A program made the position numbers and the translations under genes. Shown here one piece after another: positions 35,221 through 45,103 of a stretch of 64,000 bases of DNA. Where the stretch lies: NCBI GenBank assembly GCA_902509905.1, contig CABWZI010000003.1:53542-117541 (forward strand), read 5' to 3'. Every line of letters begins with the position of its first letter. Within the stretch, counting starts at the first letter, position 1. The DNA comes from an uncultured Gammaproteobacteria bacterium (GTDB lineage Bacteria; Pseudomonadota; Gammaproteobacteria; PS1; Pseudothioglobaceae). The notes under the pieces are model-generated. The model did not search any database and had not been told where the DNA came from. It saw only the letters and a program-made list of their open reading frames with translations.

Positions 35221-35334
35221 CTCAATCTCCGTATTAATTTAATAAATATATATTATCAGAATCGAATAAAAAAATAACACAAGAATTATTTTTTTTATGT
35301 TTAATAATTTAAAACGTATATCATTGTAGAGCAT

Positions 35335-35745
35335 ATGAAATATAAATTTATAGCCCTTATTTTTACTCTTTTTGTAGCCTCAATATCCCATGCTGGAGGA
35401 GATGACAGAGATCAACAGCTTCCTTTAAACTCTCTCAATACAGAACAAAACATTGATGAAGATGCAACCCCTCGCTTTTTACAAGAGAATGATGAAATTG
35501 TTCAAGATGAAGAGATACAGCAAGGGCAAAAAGAAATAGAGGCACTTATTCAAAAAAAGCTTGCTGAGCAAAAGAATTCAGAGCCTTCCACTGATGAACA
35601 AACAGATGAGGTCATTTCATCGAATAGCAATGCACAAACTTTCATTGAACGATACATCAAATCGGATCAAGGCATCCTAATTATGCTTTTTCTCTTTGTT
35701 GTTTCATTAATTTTAGTTTTTAATTTCTTTGTTCGAGAAAAATAA
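35335..35745 (+). CDS. Exported acidic/Gln-rich protein with C-terminal membrane anchor
   Basis: 136 residues. A signal peptide (MKYKFIALIFTLFVASISHA, cleavage after residue 20) is followed by a charged low-complexity stretch (about 24-105, rich in D, E and Q, probably coiled-coil around EEIQQGQKEIEALIQKKLAE) and a single membrane helix (about 112-132) with a short RVREK-like basic tail. It would be anchored in the inner membrane with its body in the periplasm. No family recognised. The stop abuts the convergent psuG stop with no gap. Confidence 0.72.
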   Translation: MKYKFIALIFTLFVASISHAGGDDRDQQLPLNSLNTEQNIDEDATPRFLQENDEIVQDEEIQQGQKEIEALIQKKLAEQKNSEPSTDEQTDEVISSNSNAQTFIERYIKSDQGILIMLFLFVVSLILVFNFFVREK

Positions 35746-36666
35746 CTAGTCCTGGCTTGAGTAATGGAGCGCAATCTTTGAGGCTAAATTCGCGTTATTT
35801 TGAATTAGTTTAATGTTTGCATCCAAACTCTTGCCCTCAGTTAATTCGTTGACTTTAGACAACAAATAAGGCGTAATTTCCTTGCCAGAAATGTTTTCAT
35901 TATTAGCATCAATAATTGCCTCATTAATGGCCTCATTCATAATGCTGCTCTCAAGCTCAAAGGCCACAGGTATTGGATTTGTAACTAATACGCCGCCATC
36001 AATAGACAAGCTCCATTTGGTTTTTAGTATCTCTGCAATCTCAAGCGCTGAGTCGATCTTATAGTCGACATCAAAGCCAGACTCTGATGAGTAAAAAGCT
36101 GGAAGCTCTGATGTTTTGTAGCCAATCACTGGGACACCTTTTGTTTCAAGATACTCCAGGGTAAGCCCTATATCCAAGATTGCCTTAGCTCCTGCACAGA
36201 CAACACAGACATTTGTATTAGCAAGCTCTTCTAAATCGGCCGAAATATCTAGAGTATTTTCAGCGCCTCTATGAACTCCACCAATGCCTCCAGTTGCAAA
36301 TACAGCTATTTTGGCAAGACTTGCAATAATCATCGTTGAGGCAACTGTCGTAGAGCCTGAAAGTTTCTGAGCTACGGTTATAGGAAGATCTCTCCTTGAG
36401 ACTTTTTTAACCTCCTCATTAGTCGCTAAAAACTCAATCTCTTCATTAGTTAGTCCAACCTTTAATCGCCCATTAATAATGGCAATAGTAGCTGGTACAG
36501 CTTTATTTGATCGGACAGTATCCTCAACCATCAGAGCAGTCTCAACGTTTTTAGGGTAAGGCATTCCATGTGAGATAATAGTCGACTCAAGTGCGACAAC
36601 TGGCTCCTTGTTTTTTATTGCTTTCTCGACATCAGGATGAATGTCTAAGTAGTCACTATATTTCAT
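35746..36666 (-). CDS. psuG: Pseudouridine-5'-phosphate glycosidase
   Basis: 306 residues, normal length. VVALESTIISHGMPYPKN (23-40) is the PsuG N-terminal signature, and GGIGGVHRGAE and ASTMIIASLA (metal and substrate region) follow. It splits pseudouridine 5'-phosphate into uracil and ribose 5-phosphate. The start overlaps the kinase gene by 4 bases, forming the usual psuK-psuG unit for RNA-derived pseudouridine degradation. Confidence 0.95.
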   Translation of the reverse strand: MKYSDYLDIHPDVEKAIKNKEPVVALESTIISHGMPYPKNVETALMVEDTVRSNKAVPATIAIINGRLKVGLTNEEIEFLATNEEVKKVSRRDLPITVAQKLSGSTTVASTMIIASLAKIAVFATGGIGGVHRGAENTLDISADLEELANTNVCVVCAGAKAILDIGLTLEYLETKGVPVIGYKTSELPAFYSSESGFDVDYKIDSALEIAEILKTKWSLSIDGGVLVTNPIPVAFELESSIMNEAINEAIIDANNENISGKEITPYLLSKVNELTEGKSLDANIKLIQNNANLASKIALHYSSQD

Positions 36667-37604
36667 GCTGTCTCTTCCTTTAATAATAATTTAACTCGCT
36701 CTTCTGACAAGTCATCACTAATAGTATTGGCGCTTCTAAGTGCAATCACTGCTGCTGCAGAGGCAAACTCAGCGGTCTCTTTAATGCCATTGAGCTTAAG
36801 AAATCCGTATACAACACCAGCAGTAAAAGCATCTCCAGCGCCATTAGCGCTAATCATATTAACCCCTTTATGAAGGTATTGTCCAAAATTTTCACCATCA
36901 TAATAAAAGACCCCATCTTCCCCTAGGGTAATAAAAATCTGCTTGCAACCCATATCAAAAATTATTTTTGCTGCCTTGAGCATACTGTCGTTATCGGTAA
37001 TCTTTACCCCAGAGATAAGTTCGGTCTCTAATCTATTTGGCTTGACAGTGTGGAATTTGCCAATTAGTTTGAGTATTTTAGATGTTTTAGCAAACGAGAC
37101 AGGGTCCAAAAACAAAGGGATATTACTGTATTTATCAGTCAAATATTCTATAACTGGTATGGGAATATTAGTGTCAACCACGATTGCACTACTTTGCTCA
37201 ATAGTTAGATTCCATTTATTAATGTCCTGAATCGTCATTTCTTCGATAATCCTCATGTCTGATATCGATACCAGCATATCGTTATTGTCATCTAGAACTG
37301 ATAAATACTGACTTGTAGGCAGATGACTATGCTTTTTGATAAATGAAGTATCAACACCAGATAAACTAGATTTATTGACGACAAAATCTCCTAGCGCGTC
37401 ATTACCAACATAAGACAATATCTTTGAATGTATGTTGAGTTTAGAAATATTCTCAGCAATATTTCTTCCAACTCCACCAGCTGACATGACGATCTCTCCA
37501 GGATTTGAATCATTAAAAACGAGCGGATTGACAGAAGAGCCTTGGAGGTCAATGTTTAAACCGCCAATCACTGAAACGAATGGTTGTGCTGATCTGTATT
37601 GCAT
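36663..37604 (-). CDS. psuK: PfkB-family kinase, probable pseudouridine kinase
   Basis: 313 residues. The PfkB signatures are present: GGLNIDLQG near the N-terminus, AGGVGRNIAENIS (signature 1) and NGAGDAFTAGVVYGF with the catalytic Asp (signature 2). Overlap with psuG identifies the substrate as pseudouridine, which it would phosphorylate at the 5' position. A dedicated importer is not in the window. Divergent from the photolyase gene, with about 120 bases between. Confidence 0.92.
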   Translation of the reverse strand: MQYRSAQPFVSVIGGLNIDLQGSSVNPLVFNDSNPGEIVMSAGGVGRNIAENISKLNIHSKILSYVGNDALGDFVVNKSSLSGVDTSFIKKHSHLPTSQYLSVLDDNNDMLVSISDMRIIEEMTIQDINKWNLTIEQSSAIVVDTNIPIPVIEYLTDKYSNIPLFLDPVSFAKTSKILKLIGKFHTVKPNRLETELISGVKITDNDSMLKAAKIIFDMGCKQIFITLGEDGVFYYDGENFGQYLHKGVNMISANGAGDAFTAGVVYGFLKLNGIKETAEFASAAAVIALRSANTISDDLSEERVKLLLKEETA

Positions 37605-37723
37605 GGAGCAGAGGAATAAGAAATTAATAATATTATCTCACTTTTTTAAAGCATAAATTATCACAAAAAAGTTTTAAAAATTACCCTATAGATGATTAGT
37701 GAATTAACTAAAATTGTCTCTGA

Positions 37724-39214
37724 ATGAATAATGTATATGTAGTCCTTGGTAACCAGCTTTTTGAGCCCAACCTCTTAATAAATTTAGGCTGTGAACATGT
37801 TTTCATGTCAGAAGATTTTCAGCTCTGCCGATATGAAAAGCACCACAAGCTCAAACTCTACTTATTCCTAACTGCAATGCGTGAATACAAAGATGAACTC
37901 GAAGACTCAGGCATTTCTGTTCATTACTCAAAACTTAACGATAGAGATGAGAGTGAGTCATACCTGAGTCACCTTGAAAGATTCCTCATTAATAACAACA
38001 TTAATCAGGTTAATCTCTTTGAAATTGAAGATAAGCCATTTGAGAAAGAGATATTAGAGGGCATTGCTAACCTCGATATCAAGACAAATGTCCATGCATC
38101 GCCAAACTTTTTATTCTCAAGAGATGAGTTTCACTCCATCACGAAAGATAATAAAGTCTTTAGAATGGCTAATTTCTATCAAAAAGGAAGAAAGAAGTTT
38201 GATATCTTGATTGATGATAATCAAAAGCCGATTGGGGGCAAGTGGTCTTTTGATCAAGACAATAGAAAAAAAATACCATCCAAAACGCCTATCCCAGAGA
38301 TCCCAAAGTTCAAGACGTCTCAACACCATGAAAGTATCTTCAGTCTTATTAATGAGCACTTTAGTGAACACCCTGGGCTTCTTAAGAATCCCTGGTTTCC
38401 AGTCACAAGAAAGGATGCAGAGGATCAATTCAATGACTTCATTAAAAACAGGATGGGTAATTTTGGTATTTATGAGGATGCAATGCTTGAGGGTAAAAAC
38501 TTCCTATTTCATAGCTGCATTAGCTCCTCATTGAATATTGGACTCTTATCCCCCAAAAAAGTCATTCAAACATTATTAAATTGTGCTGATGAGTATCAAA
38601 TTCCAATGAACTCTCTTGAGGGTTTTATCAGGCAGGTTTTGGGTTGGAGGGAATTTATTAGAGGCATCTATCAAGTCAAGGGTGACTTCCAAATGAATCA
38701 TAACTATTGGAATCATACAGGCAAGTTAACTGACAGCTGGTATGACGCATCTACAGGAATACTGCCACTTGATGATTCAATTAATACTGCGATTCAGGAT
38801 GGCTACAATCACCACATCCCTAGACTCATGGTTATCAGCAACCTGATGAATCTTTGCGAAATTGATCCCAAAGAAATATATCGCTGGTTTATGGAGATGA
38901 ACATCGACTCGTCAGAATGGGTCATGGTGCCTAACGTATTTGGCATGGCGACCTATTCAGACGGCGGTCTTATGTCAACAAAGCCCTACACCTGTGGATC
39001 TAATTACTTCCTGAAAATGAGTAACTATAAGAAAGGTGATTGGTGTGACATTGTGGATGGCCTTTATTGGCGTTTCATTGAAAAGAATAGGAATTTTTAT
39101 CAATCCAATCCAAGACTATCTCTTCAAGCTACATTTTTAGATAGACTCAAACCAGAGCGAAAAGAAATCATTTTTAGTAAAGCTGAAAACTTTATCCTAG
39201 AACATACTTCATAA
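37724..39214 (+). CDS. FeS-type bacterial cryptochrome / (6-4) photolyase (PhrB-like)
   Basis: 496 residues. The N-terminal Rossmann domain (VYVVLGNQLFEPN) and the C-terminal FAD domain are of the deoxyribodipyrimidine photolyase-related group. LGWREFIRGIYQ, MATYSDGGLMSTKPYTCGSN and GDWCDIVDGLYW carry FAD and cluster cysteines typical of the iron-sulfur bacterial (6-4) photolyases. It repairs UV (6-4) photoproducts with light, consistent with a sunlit surface-water organism. It ends at a strong bidirectional terminator. Confidence 0.92.
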   Translation: MNNVYVVLGNQLFEPNLLINLGCEHVFMSEDFQLCRYEKHHKLKLYLFLTAMREYKDELEDSGISVHYSKLNDRDESESYLSHLERFLINNNINQVNLFEIEDKPFEKEILEGIANLDIKTNVHASPNFLFSRDEFHSITKDNKVFRMANFYQKGRKKFDILIDDNQKPIGGKWSFDQDNRKKIPSKTPIPEIPKFKTSQHHESIFSLINEHFSEHPGLLKNPWFPVTRKDAEDQFNDFIKNRMGNFGIYEDAMLEGKNFLFHSCISSSLNIGLLSPKKVIQTLLNCADEYQIPMNSLEGFIRQVLGWREFIRGIYQVKGDFQMNHNYWNHTGKLTDSWYDASTGILPLDDSINTAIQDGYNHHIPRLMVISNLMNLCEIDPKEIYRWFMEMNIDSSEWVMVPNVFGMATYSDGGLMSTKPYTCGSNYFLKMSNYKKGDWCDIVDGLYWRFIEKNRNFYQSNPRLSLQATFLDRLKPERKEIIFSKAENFILEHTS

Positions 39215-39217
39215 AAA

Positions 39218-39241
39218 AAGGGCTAACGTTAGTTAGCCCTT
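39218..39241. terminator. Bidirectional terminator between photolyase and 5'-nucleotidase genes
   Basis: AAGGGCTAAC (39218-39227) pairs perfectly with GTTAGCCCTT (39232-39241) over a 4-base loop. Read on the minus strand it is followed by a run of T (39217-39213), which suits the nucleotidase gene; on the plus strand the T-tract is weaker, but the stem directly follows the photolyase stop. Confidence 0.9.
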
Positions 39242-39265
39242 AACTTCATCATTTTAAAACTTTAA

Positions 39266-40906
39266 CTAGTTCTGCTTGATTCGGCCATCTGTGTATCCAC
39301 TGTAGCCAGGATTTGCACCAATATAGTCAGCAACAACTTCGGCTAAGTCTGGACCAAAGTCATAGATATCAGAGGCTGATCTAAAGACTTTATAGCCATC
39401 ACCACCACCTCGAATAAAGTTATTTGAAACCATACCGTAGGTCTTATTTAAATCAAGTGGCATCCAGCTCCCATCTTCATCAATATCAATAGAAGTCACT
39501 CTCCCTCCATTAGCAGGCTTAGAAGCATCAAAGGTAAATCTCATTCCAGAAACTTGCGGAAATCTGCCAGCAACATCTTCAACTTCACTGACGCCATTCT
39601 CAATGGCAGTCAATAGCTGCTTACCTGTAACTTTGAATGTCGAGAGTGTGTTTTGAAATGGAAGAATAGTCATTACCTCACCGAGGGTCACATCACCTGC
39701 ATCAAGTGACGCCCTAATGCCTCCAGAGTTTGCCAAAGCAATCGTATAACCCTTGTCGATGACCGCGTCTCTCATTGCATCCGCAATCATATTTCCCATG
39801 TCGCATTCTTGAACACGACAAACCGCTCTATCACCATTGAGCGATACAGAGACATTCCCAACCTGAGTCTCTTTGAGCTTGTTAATTGGCTTTTCTAAAA
39901 TATCTAAGCGTGTAACGATTTGAGGGTCTTCTTCAACAGAAGAATCAATCAAGATTGGTTCACCCTCTGCAGAAATGACATTACCCGCATCATCAAACAC
40001 TAGATTAAGTTCGCCGAGATATTTTCCGTAGGCATACGCCTGAATGATTTGAACGTCATTAACAACTGTGGGGTATGGACCAACTGCTCTCTTGTTTGTA
40101 TTCGAAAGCAACGCATTGTCGTGACCACCCACAATCACATCGACTCCGTCAGTGTTAGCAGCAATCTCCTTATCTATGGCATAAGACGAGTGAGATAGAA
40201 GGATAATTTTATTAACCCCCTTTGCCTTTAAAACACGAACTTCAGACTGAACTGCATTGATTGCATCGGTGAAAATGATATTATCGCCAGGACTAGATAG
40301 ATCTTTGACATCTTCAGTCACTACACCGATAAGTCCAATTTTTTCACCACCCTTCTCAACTATTGTCGACTTTTGAAGAATGTCTCTTAATGCTGGTTCA
40401 AGACTTATATGAGCATTAGCCATAAGCACTGGAAAATCAACTGCCTCCATGAAATCTCTCAAGGTCTCTGGACCATCATCAAACTCATGGTTACCAACGG
40501 CCATGCCATCGTATTCAAGAGCATTCATCATGCCTGCTGCAACTTTACCTTTATAAAGATTATAAAAGAGTGTTCCTTGGAACTGGTCACCGCCATCTAG
40601 GAGTATTGTGTTTTCATGTCTGCCGCGCGCCTCTTTAATAGCTGAAATTAACCTTGCTGTTCCTCCAAAGCACTTGCCTTTAGCATTGCTCTCAGCTGAA
40701 CAGTTATTGTCATATTTGCTGATAGGTCTAAATCTTGCATGAAAGTCATTAGTATGCAGAATCGTCAACTCAAAGCCTTTATGTCCATCAGCTATAGTTG
40801 GTTGAGCAAACATACCAAAAGTTAAAAAACAACTCAAGCCAATAACAACCGGCATTGTTACTTTATCCTTCAATCTCAATGATTGAAATAAATCAAAACG
40901 CTTCAT
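39266..40906 (-). CDS. UshA-like periplasmic 5'-nucleotidase / 2',3'-cyclic phosphodiesterase
   Basis: 546 residues. A long signal sequence (hydrophobic around 18-38, cleavage near PTIADG) precedes a calcineurin-like metallophosphoesterase domain (HTNDFHARF, DGGDQFQGT, GNHEFDDG, LSHSSYA, GGHDNAL) and a 5'-nucleotidase C-terminal domain (NSGGIRASLDAGDVTLGEV, then LPFQNTL). It would release nucleosides and phosphate from extracellular nucleotides. Together with the uridine phosphorylase-like and pseudouridine genes nearby it suggests scavenging of nucleotides. Confidence 0.93.
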   Translation of the reverse strand: MKRFDLFQSLRLKDKVTMPVVIGLSCFLTFGMFAQPTIADGHKGFELTILHTNDFHARFRPISKYDNNCSAESNAKGKCFGGTARLISAIKEARGRHENTILLDGGDQFQGTLFYNLYKGKVAAGMMNALEYDGMAVGNHEFDDGPETLRDFMEAVDFPVLMANAHISLEPALRDILQKSTIVEKGGEKIGLIGVVTEDVKDLSSPGDNIIFTDAINAVQSEVRVLKAKGVNKIILLSHSSYAIDKEIAANTDGVDVIVGGHDNALLSNTNKRAVGPYPTVVNDVQIIQAYAYGKYLGELNLVFDDAGNVISAEGEPILIDSSVEEDPQIVTRLDILEKPINKLKETQVGNVSVSLNGDRAVCRVQECDMGNMIADAMRDAVIDKGYTIALANSGGIRASLDAGDVTLGEVMTILPFQNTLSTFKVTGKQLLTAIENGVSEVEDVAGRFPQVSGMRFTFDASKPANGGRVTSIDIDEDGSWMPLDLNKTYGMVSNNFIRGGGDGYKVFRSASDIYDFGPDLAEVVADYIGANPGYSGYTDGRIKQN

Positions 40907-41084
40907 AGCTCTATTCTCCCTTTAATTAAATAGATCAAAATATCGAGTAATCAGTAAATTACATTTTTATTGTAGACCTTTTTATAGGGTTTGAAAAGGG
41001 TTAATTTACTGACAATAAATTCCATTGTGCACAAAGACCTAGTATCACTTGTAATGATGGACTTATTGAAATGTAAATTCTTAT

Positions 41085-44000
41085 TTAGAGGTATTTAGTT
41101 TTTAGATTAGAAAACCAGTTTGATACATCTAGATTAATAGAATAGAGACAAGGGAGAAGAATTAGAGTGACAAAAGTACCGAACAACAAGCCATAGCCAA
41201 GAGCCATAACCATCGGTTGTAGGAATGCATCTTTACCCCCAAAACCATAGATCAGCGGTAAAACTCCCGCGAGAGTTGTAAGAGTTGTCAAAACAACAGC
41301 CCTTAAACGATCCTTAGCTCCTTTTGCAATCCATTCTTTCGAAATTGCGCTCTCTCCAGCTTCTTTCTTGATGTGATTCAAGTGGCTGATCATAACTAGT
41401 GAGTCATTGACCACAACACCTACCAACGCCAAGACCCCCAATAAAACAAAAAAGCTAAATGTCTCAGAGTGAAAAAAGAAGGCCCAGACAACACCAATCA
41501 AGGCAAAGGGAATACTTAAGATAACTAACAACGGCTGAGAGTATGAATTAAAAAGCAAAGATATAAGCATATAGATTCCGAATACAGCAAAGCCAAGAGC
41601 CAATGAAAAGTCACTCAAGGCCTCTTTTGCCTCCATGGAGCTACCTCCTTCTATAGCACGCACTTCAGGAAAATTATTGATCAAATCAAGCTCATCTAGA
41701 GCTCTTTGTGAAACAGATTGAGCCGTAGTTATGGCGTCTTCTACCGCTGCACTTACTTTAACAACTCTCTCACCATTAAGGTGTTTATAGTTTGGATCAC
41801 CCGGAGTCTCAACAACACTTGCAAATTGAGACATTGGGATCATTCTTCCTTGGTTGTTTCTGATTGAAGTTTTCGTAATGTAGTCATCAGAATAATTACT
41901 ATCACCAAGATACATTTTCACATTTAGGCTAGTGTTGTCAAAATCTACGTCAGAAACGTCCATTCCAGAATAAATTGTTCTCAAATGACTGTAAACCTGT
42001 TGATATTGAATCCCTAGTCTTGCCATTGACTCATAATCCAACAACACCTCAATACGATTTTTACTTAAATCATCATCACGATCAATATCGCTTACACCGT
42101 CGTAACTGTTAAGAATCTTTTCAAGTTGATCAACAGCTGCCTGTCGCTGAACGTCATTACTACCAATTAAACTGAGTTCAATATCCAGTGAACCACTAGG
42201 GCCACCCCTATTTGTCCTAAAATTAATTCTGGAGACGCCTTCAATATCTTTTGTTTCTGCTTTAAGAATTTCAATAAACTCTTTGGCTGAGGTTTCACGA
42301 TCATTAGCTGGAATCAAAGTGATTGCAATAGAGGCTCGATTAGACCCTCTTGATCCAATTGTGCTCGTAAAAAAATCTAAGTTTGATCCAAGCTTATCAA
42401 TAATAATTTCATCAATCTTAATGATGGACTGCTCTGTCGTTTCAACGGGAGTTCCAAGAGGAGTTTGGACTCTTATATTTATTGAATTTGTACCACTCGA
42501 TGGCCACTGAATATAACTAATTTCTTTTGTTCCAATATAAGCACTAAATGCAAGCAGCCCAAGAAACAAACTCAAGACGCTAAATCGCCACCTCAAGATT
42601 ACTAGTAACACCTTTTCAAACCATCTCTCGACTGGCTTAAACCATGTTTTTTGTTTTTTAGCCCTGCTCCCAGACATATGCGCAGGCAAAGCAATACTGA
42701 CCTCAAGCAAGGAAAAAGCTAAGGCGCAGATAACAGTAATTGGAAGTATATATATAAATTTACCCGTCGTGCCGCTGACCAATAGAACAGTCGATATAGC
42801 GAGAACTGTCGTTAAAATAGTCGTAATAACTGGCATGATGACTCTTTTAAGGCCATCAACTATATTTTGATAGACATCGCCGCCCTTCTCTTTATAGTGA
42901 TGAATACTCTCAGCTATGATGATACTATCATCGACAACTAGCCCCAAAACCAGCACCATTCCAATCGTTGAAATTAAATTAATAGTTTCACCTGCAAATC
43001 CAAGAAAAGCAACGGTTCCCAAAAGCGTAACTGGAATACTGATAGCGACCCAGAACGCAGTCTTTAAAGACAGAAATAAGCCCAGAACAACCATAATCAG
43101 CGCGAGGCCTACTAGGGCATTATTCATGACAATGTTTAACCTGTTGGAAACTGACTTTGATCTATCATTGGTGACTATTAAATTAAGCTCAGGAGGATAC
43201 GTCTCTTTCAGTGTGTTTAAAGTCTCTCTTACTTTTTCAACCGTTCTAATAACATCAGCTTTTTCAGTTTTCGTAACCTTGAGAATATAGCCCTTAGTCC
43301 CGTTAATACGAGTGATCGTGTTGAAACCGATCTCACCCTCATCGATTGAAGCAATGTCTTTCAAAAGAATTGTTGGGCCATCAAAGCTTGATTTAACTAC
43401 CACATTCTCCAAAGACTCCATACTTTCATATTCAGAAATAATAACTATATTTTTTTGGTTTCTTCCTTGATTATTGTCACCAATAGCAGAACGAATATTT
43501 TGATCTGCTATGACACTTCTGACTTGATCAAAAGAGAGTTGATACTGCAAAAGCTTTTCTGGATTAATTCTAATCTGCACTTCTCGGTCTGAATCTCCAC
43601 TCACATTGACACTTGAAACGCCATCAATCAACGATAGATTTTTCTCAATATTATTTGCAATGGCTTTCGCGGTTTCAATATCAATATTGTCACCTCCAAT
43701 AACTATGGTGAGAATTGGCCACTCCGTGCTCGTTCTGTCAACCACTCGAGGATCATTAGCATCTTCGGGCAGATCTTCAATTTCATTAACCGCCTCAGAA
43801 ATACTATCCTTTACCGATTGAATATCATCCACATCCTCCTCAATTTCAATATTGATTCTAGATGAACCTTCAGAGGAGGTAGAGGTTAGCTCCTTGATAC
43901 CGTAGATTCCCTTTATTTTGTTCTCAATAATGTTCGTAATATTCTTCTCAACATCCCTTGGTGAGGCGCTTGGATAAGAAGTGTTTATAGAGAGTCGATC

Positions 44001-44129
44001 AAATTCAATAACTGGGTAAGTATCACGCTGTATTTTTTGAAGCGTCATAAAGCCCAGTATCACAACAGATAATGTAAAAAGCAGTGCTAGCTTTTTTTGT
44101 TTTGCAAAAAATAAAAGGAAAGCATTCAT
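41085..44129 (-). CDS. RND-family efflux pump inner membrane subunit
   Basis: 1014 residues with the AcrB-type layout: a membrane helix at 12-29, a large periplasmic loop, helices around 335-470 with the proton-relay Asp pair in LGLVVDDSIIIAESI, a second periplasmic loop, and helices at about 855-1000 (GVVVNDSLVMISHLNH). It would be a proton-driven exporter of drugs or lipophilic compounds. No membrane fusion protein or TolC gene is adjacent on either side, unlike most such pumps. The 200-base gap upstream (44130-44329) shows only a short ATTCAT-AA-ATGAAT palindrome at about 44279. Confidence 0.93.
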   Translation of the reverse strand: MNAFLLFFAKQKKLALLFTLSVVILGFMTLQKIQRDTYPVIEFDRLSINTSYPSASPRDVEKNITNIIENKIKGIYGIKELTSTSSEGSSRINIEIEEDVDDIQSVKDSISEAVNEIEDLPEDANDPRVVDRTSTEWPILTIVIGGDNIDIETAKAIANNIEKNLSLIDGVSSVNVSGDSDREVQIRINPEKLLQYQLSFDQVRSVIADQNIRSAIGDNNQGRNQKNIVIISEYESMESLENVVVKSSFDGPTILLKDIASIDEGEIGFNTITRINGTKGYILKVTKTEKADVIRTVEKVRETLNTLKETYPPELNLIVTNDRSKSVSNRLNIVMNNALVGLALIMVVLGLFLSLKTAFWVAISIPVTLLGTVAFLGFAGETINLISTIGMVLVLGLVVDDSIIIAESIHHYKEKGGDVYQNIVDGLKRVIMPVITTILTTVLAISTVLLVSGTTGKFIYILPITVICALAFSLLEVSIALPAHMSGSRAKKQKTWFKPVERWFEKVLLVILRWRFSVLSLFLGLLAFSAYIGTKEISYIQWPSSGTNSINIRVQTPLGTPVETTEQSIIKIDEIIIDKLGSNLDFFTSTIGSRGSNRASIAITLIPANDRETSAKEFIEILKAETKDIEGVSRINFRTNRGGPSGSLDIELSLIGSNDVQRQAAVDQLEKILNSYDGVSDIDRDDDLSKNRIEVLLDYESMARLGIQYQQVYSHLRTIYSGMDVSDVDFDNTSLNVKMYLGDSNYSDDYITKTSIRNNQGRMIPMSQFASVVETPGDPNYKHLNGERVVKVSAAVEDAITTAQSVSQRALDELDLINNFPEVRAIEGGSSMEAKEALSDFSLALGFAVFGIYMLISLLFNSYSQPLLVILSIPFALIGVVWAFFFHSETFSFFVLLGVLALVGVVVNDSLVMISHLNHIKKEAGESAISKEWIAKGAKDRLRAVVLTTLTTLAGVLPLIYGFGGKDAFLQPMVMALGYGLLFGTFVTLILLPCLYSINLDVSNWFSNLKTKYL

Positions 44130-44329
44130 AAGCTTAGTATTTTAAATCTCATTGAGTTAAGTTTAATCAATAAATAAATTACTTAAAAAACTTTCTAATA
44201 GCTCTGAAAATATCTAAAAAACACCATGTTATTCATAAACGCCTGCTGAAGAATGAAGATAGAGTGAATGTTTAATCAATTCATAAATGAATGCAATATC
44301 AATGAAATATAAAGTAAGTCATCTTTTTA

Positions 44330-45100
44330 TTAAAGGTTCAACAAAAAATTCCTAAGTCGACTACCTAATATTTCAGGCGCTTCGATCAATATTGAATGCT
44401 TCAACTTCTCTAAAATACATAGCTCAGAATGAGGCAAACTGTCTGCAATTAACTTATTGAGTCTTGGGTTGCAGCCTCCATCATTTTCCCCAGTAAGGAC
44501 AAGACAGGGCTGTTTAATTTGACTCAGCCAAGGAGACATTTCGGTTTCTGCATAGATACGAAAAACCTCTAGGAAGACTTCTGAATCTGTATCAAGGACC
44601 TGCTTTAATCGAAGCTCTACAGAGTCATAGTTTTCATTGATAAATTGGTCTGTAAACCATCGATCAGTCAAAGTACTTAGTATGGGTTCAATCCCTTTCT
44701 GGCTCATACTCTCAACGATAGCAATCACTTTATTTTGGTCTTCTTTTGTTCTAAATGCGGCGGTACTGAGCAGTGAAATTGAAAGAACATGATTAGGATA
44801 AGACTTTGCATATCTTGGACCAATCATTCCGCCCAGTGAATGACCAACGAGATGAATTTTTTTAAGATTTAGAGTTATTCTGAGAGTCTCTAAATCTTCC
44901 ACCAAGACATCCAAGCTATATGGAAAGGTACCTTGAGGAGAGCCTCCGTGACCTCTTAAATCATAGCTTATGCAGGTAAAGTAGTTTTCTAGTTGAAGGA
45001 TAACCTTATCCCAGGCAGATTTACGAGCACCAATGCCATGAATGAAGATGATTGCTGGCCCTGAACCCGAAATACTGTAGCTTGAATCAATGCTGGCCAT
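44330..45100 (-). CDS. Alpha/beta-fold hydrolase
   Basis: 256 residues with the oxyanion-hole region IFIHGIGARKSAW, the nucleophile elbow LVGHSLGGMIG (serine nucleophile), the acid in LTGENDGGCNP and the catalytic histidine in KLKHSILIEAPE. It resembles 3-oxoadipate enol-lactonase/BioH-like esterases. It starts 3 bases downstream of the luciferase-like oxidoreductase gene, so both probably degrade the same compound: oxygenation by the first, ester or C-C hydrolysis by the second. Confidence 0.88.
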   Translation of the reverse strand: MASIDSSYSISGSGPAIIFIHGIGARKSAWDKVILQLENYFTCISYDLRGHGGSPQGTFPYSLDVLVEDLETLRITLNLKKIHLVGHSLGGMIGPRYAKSYPNHVLSISLLSTAAFRTKEDQNKVIAIVESMSQKGIEPILSTLTDRWFTDQFINENYDSVELRLKQVLDTDSEVFLEVFRIYAETEMSPWLSQIKQPCLVLTGENDGGCNPRLNKLIADSLPHSELCILEKLKHSILIEAPEILGSRLRNFLLNL

Positions 45101-45103
45101 GAT

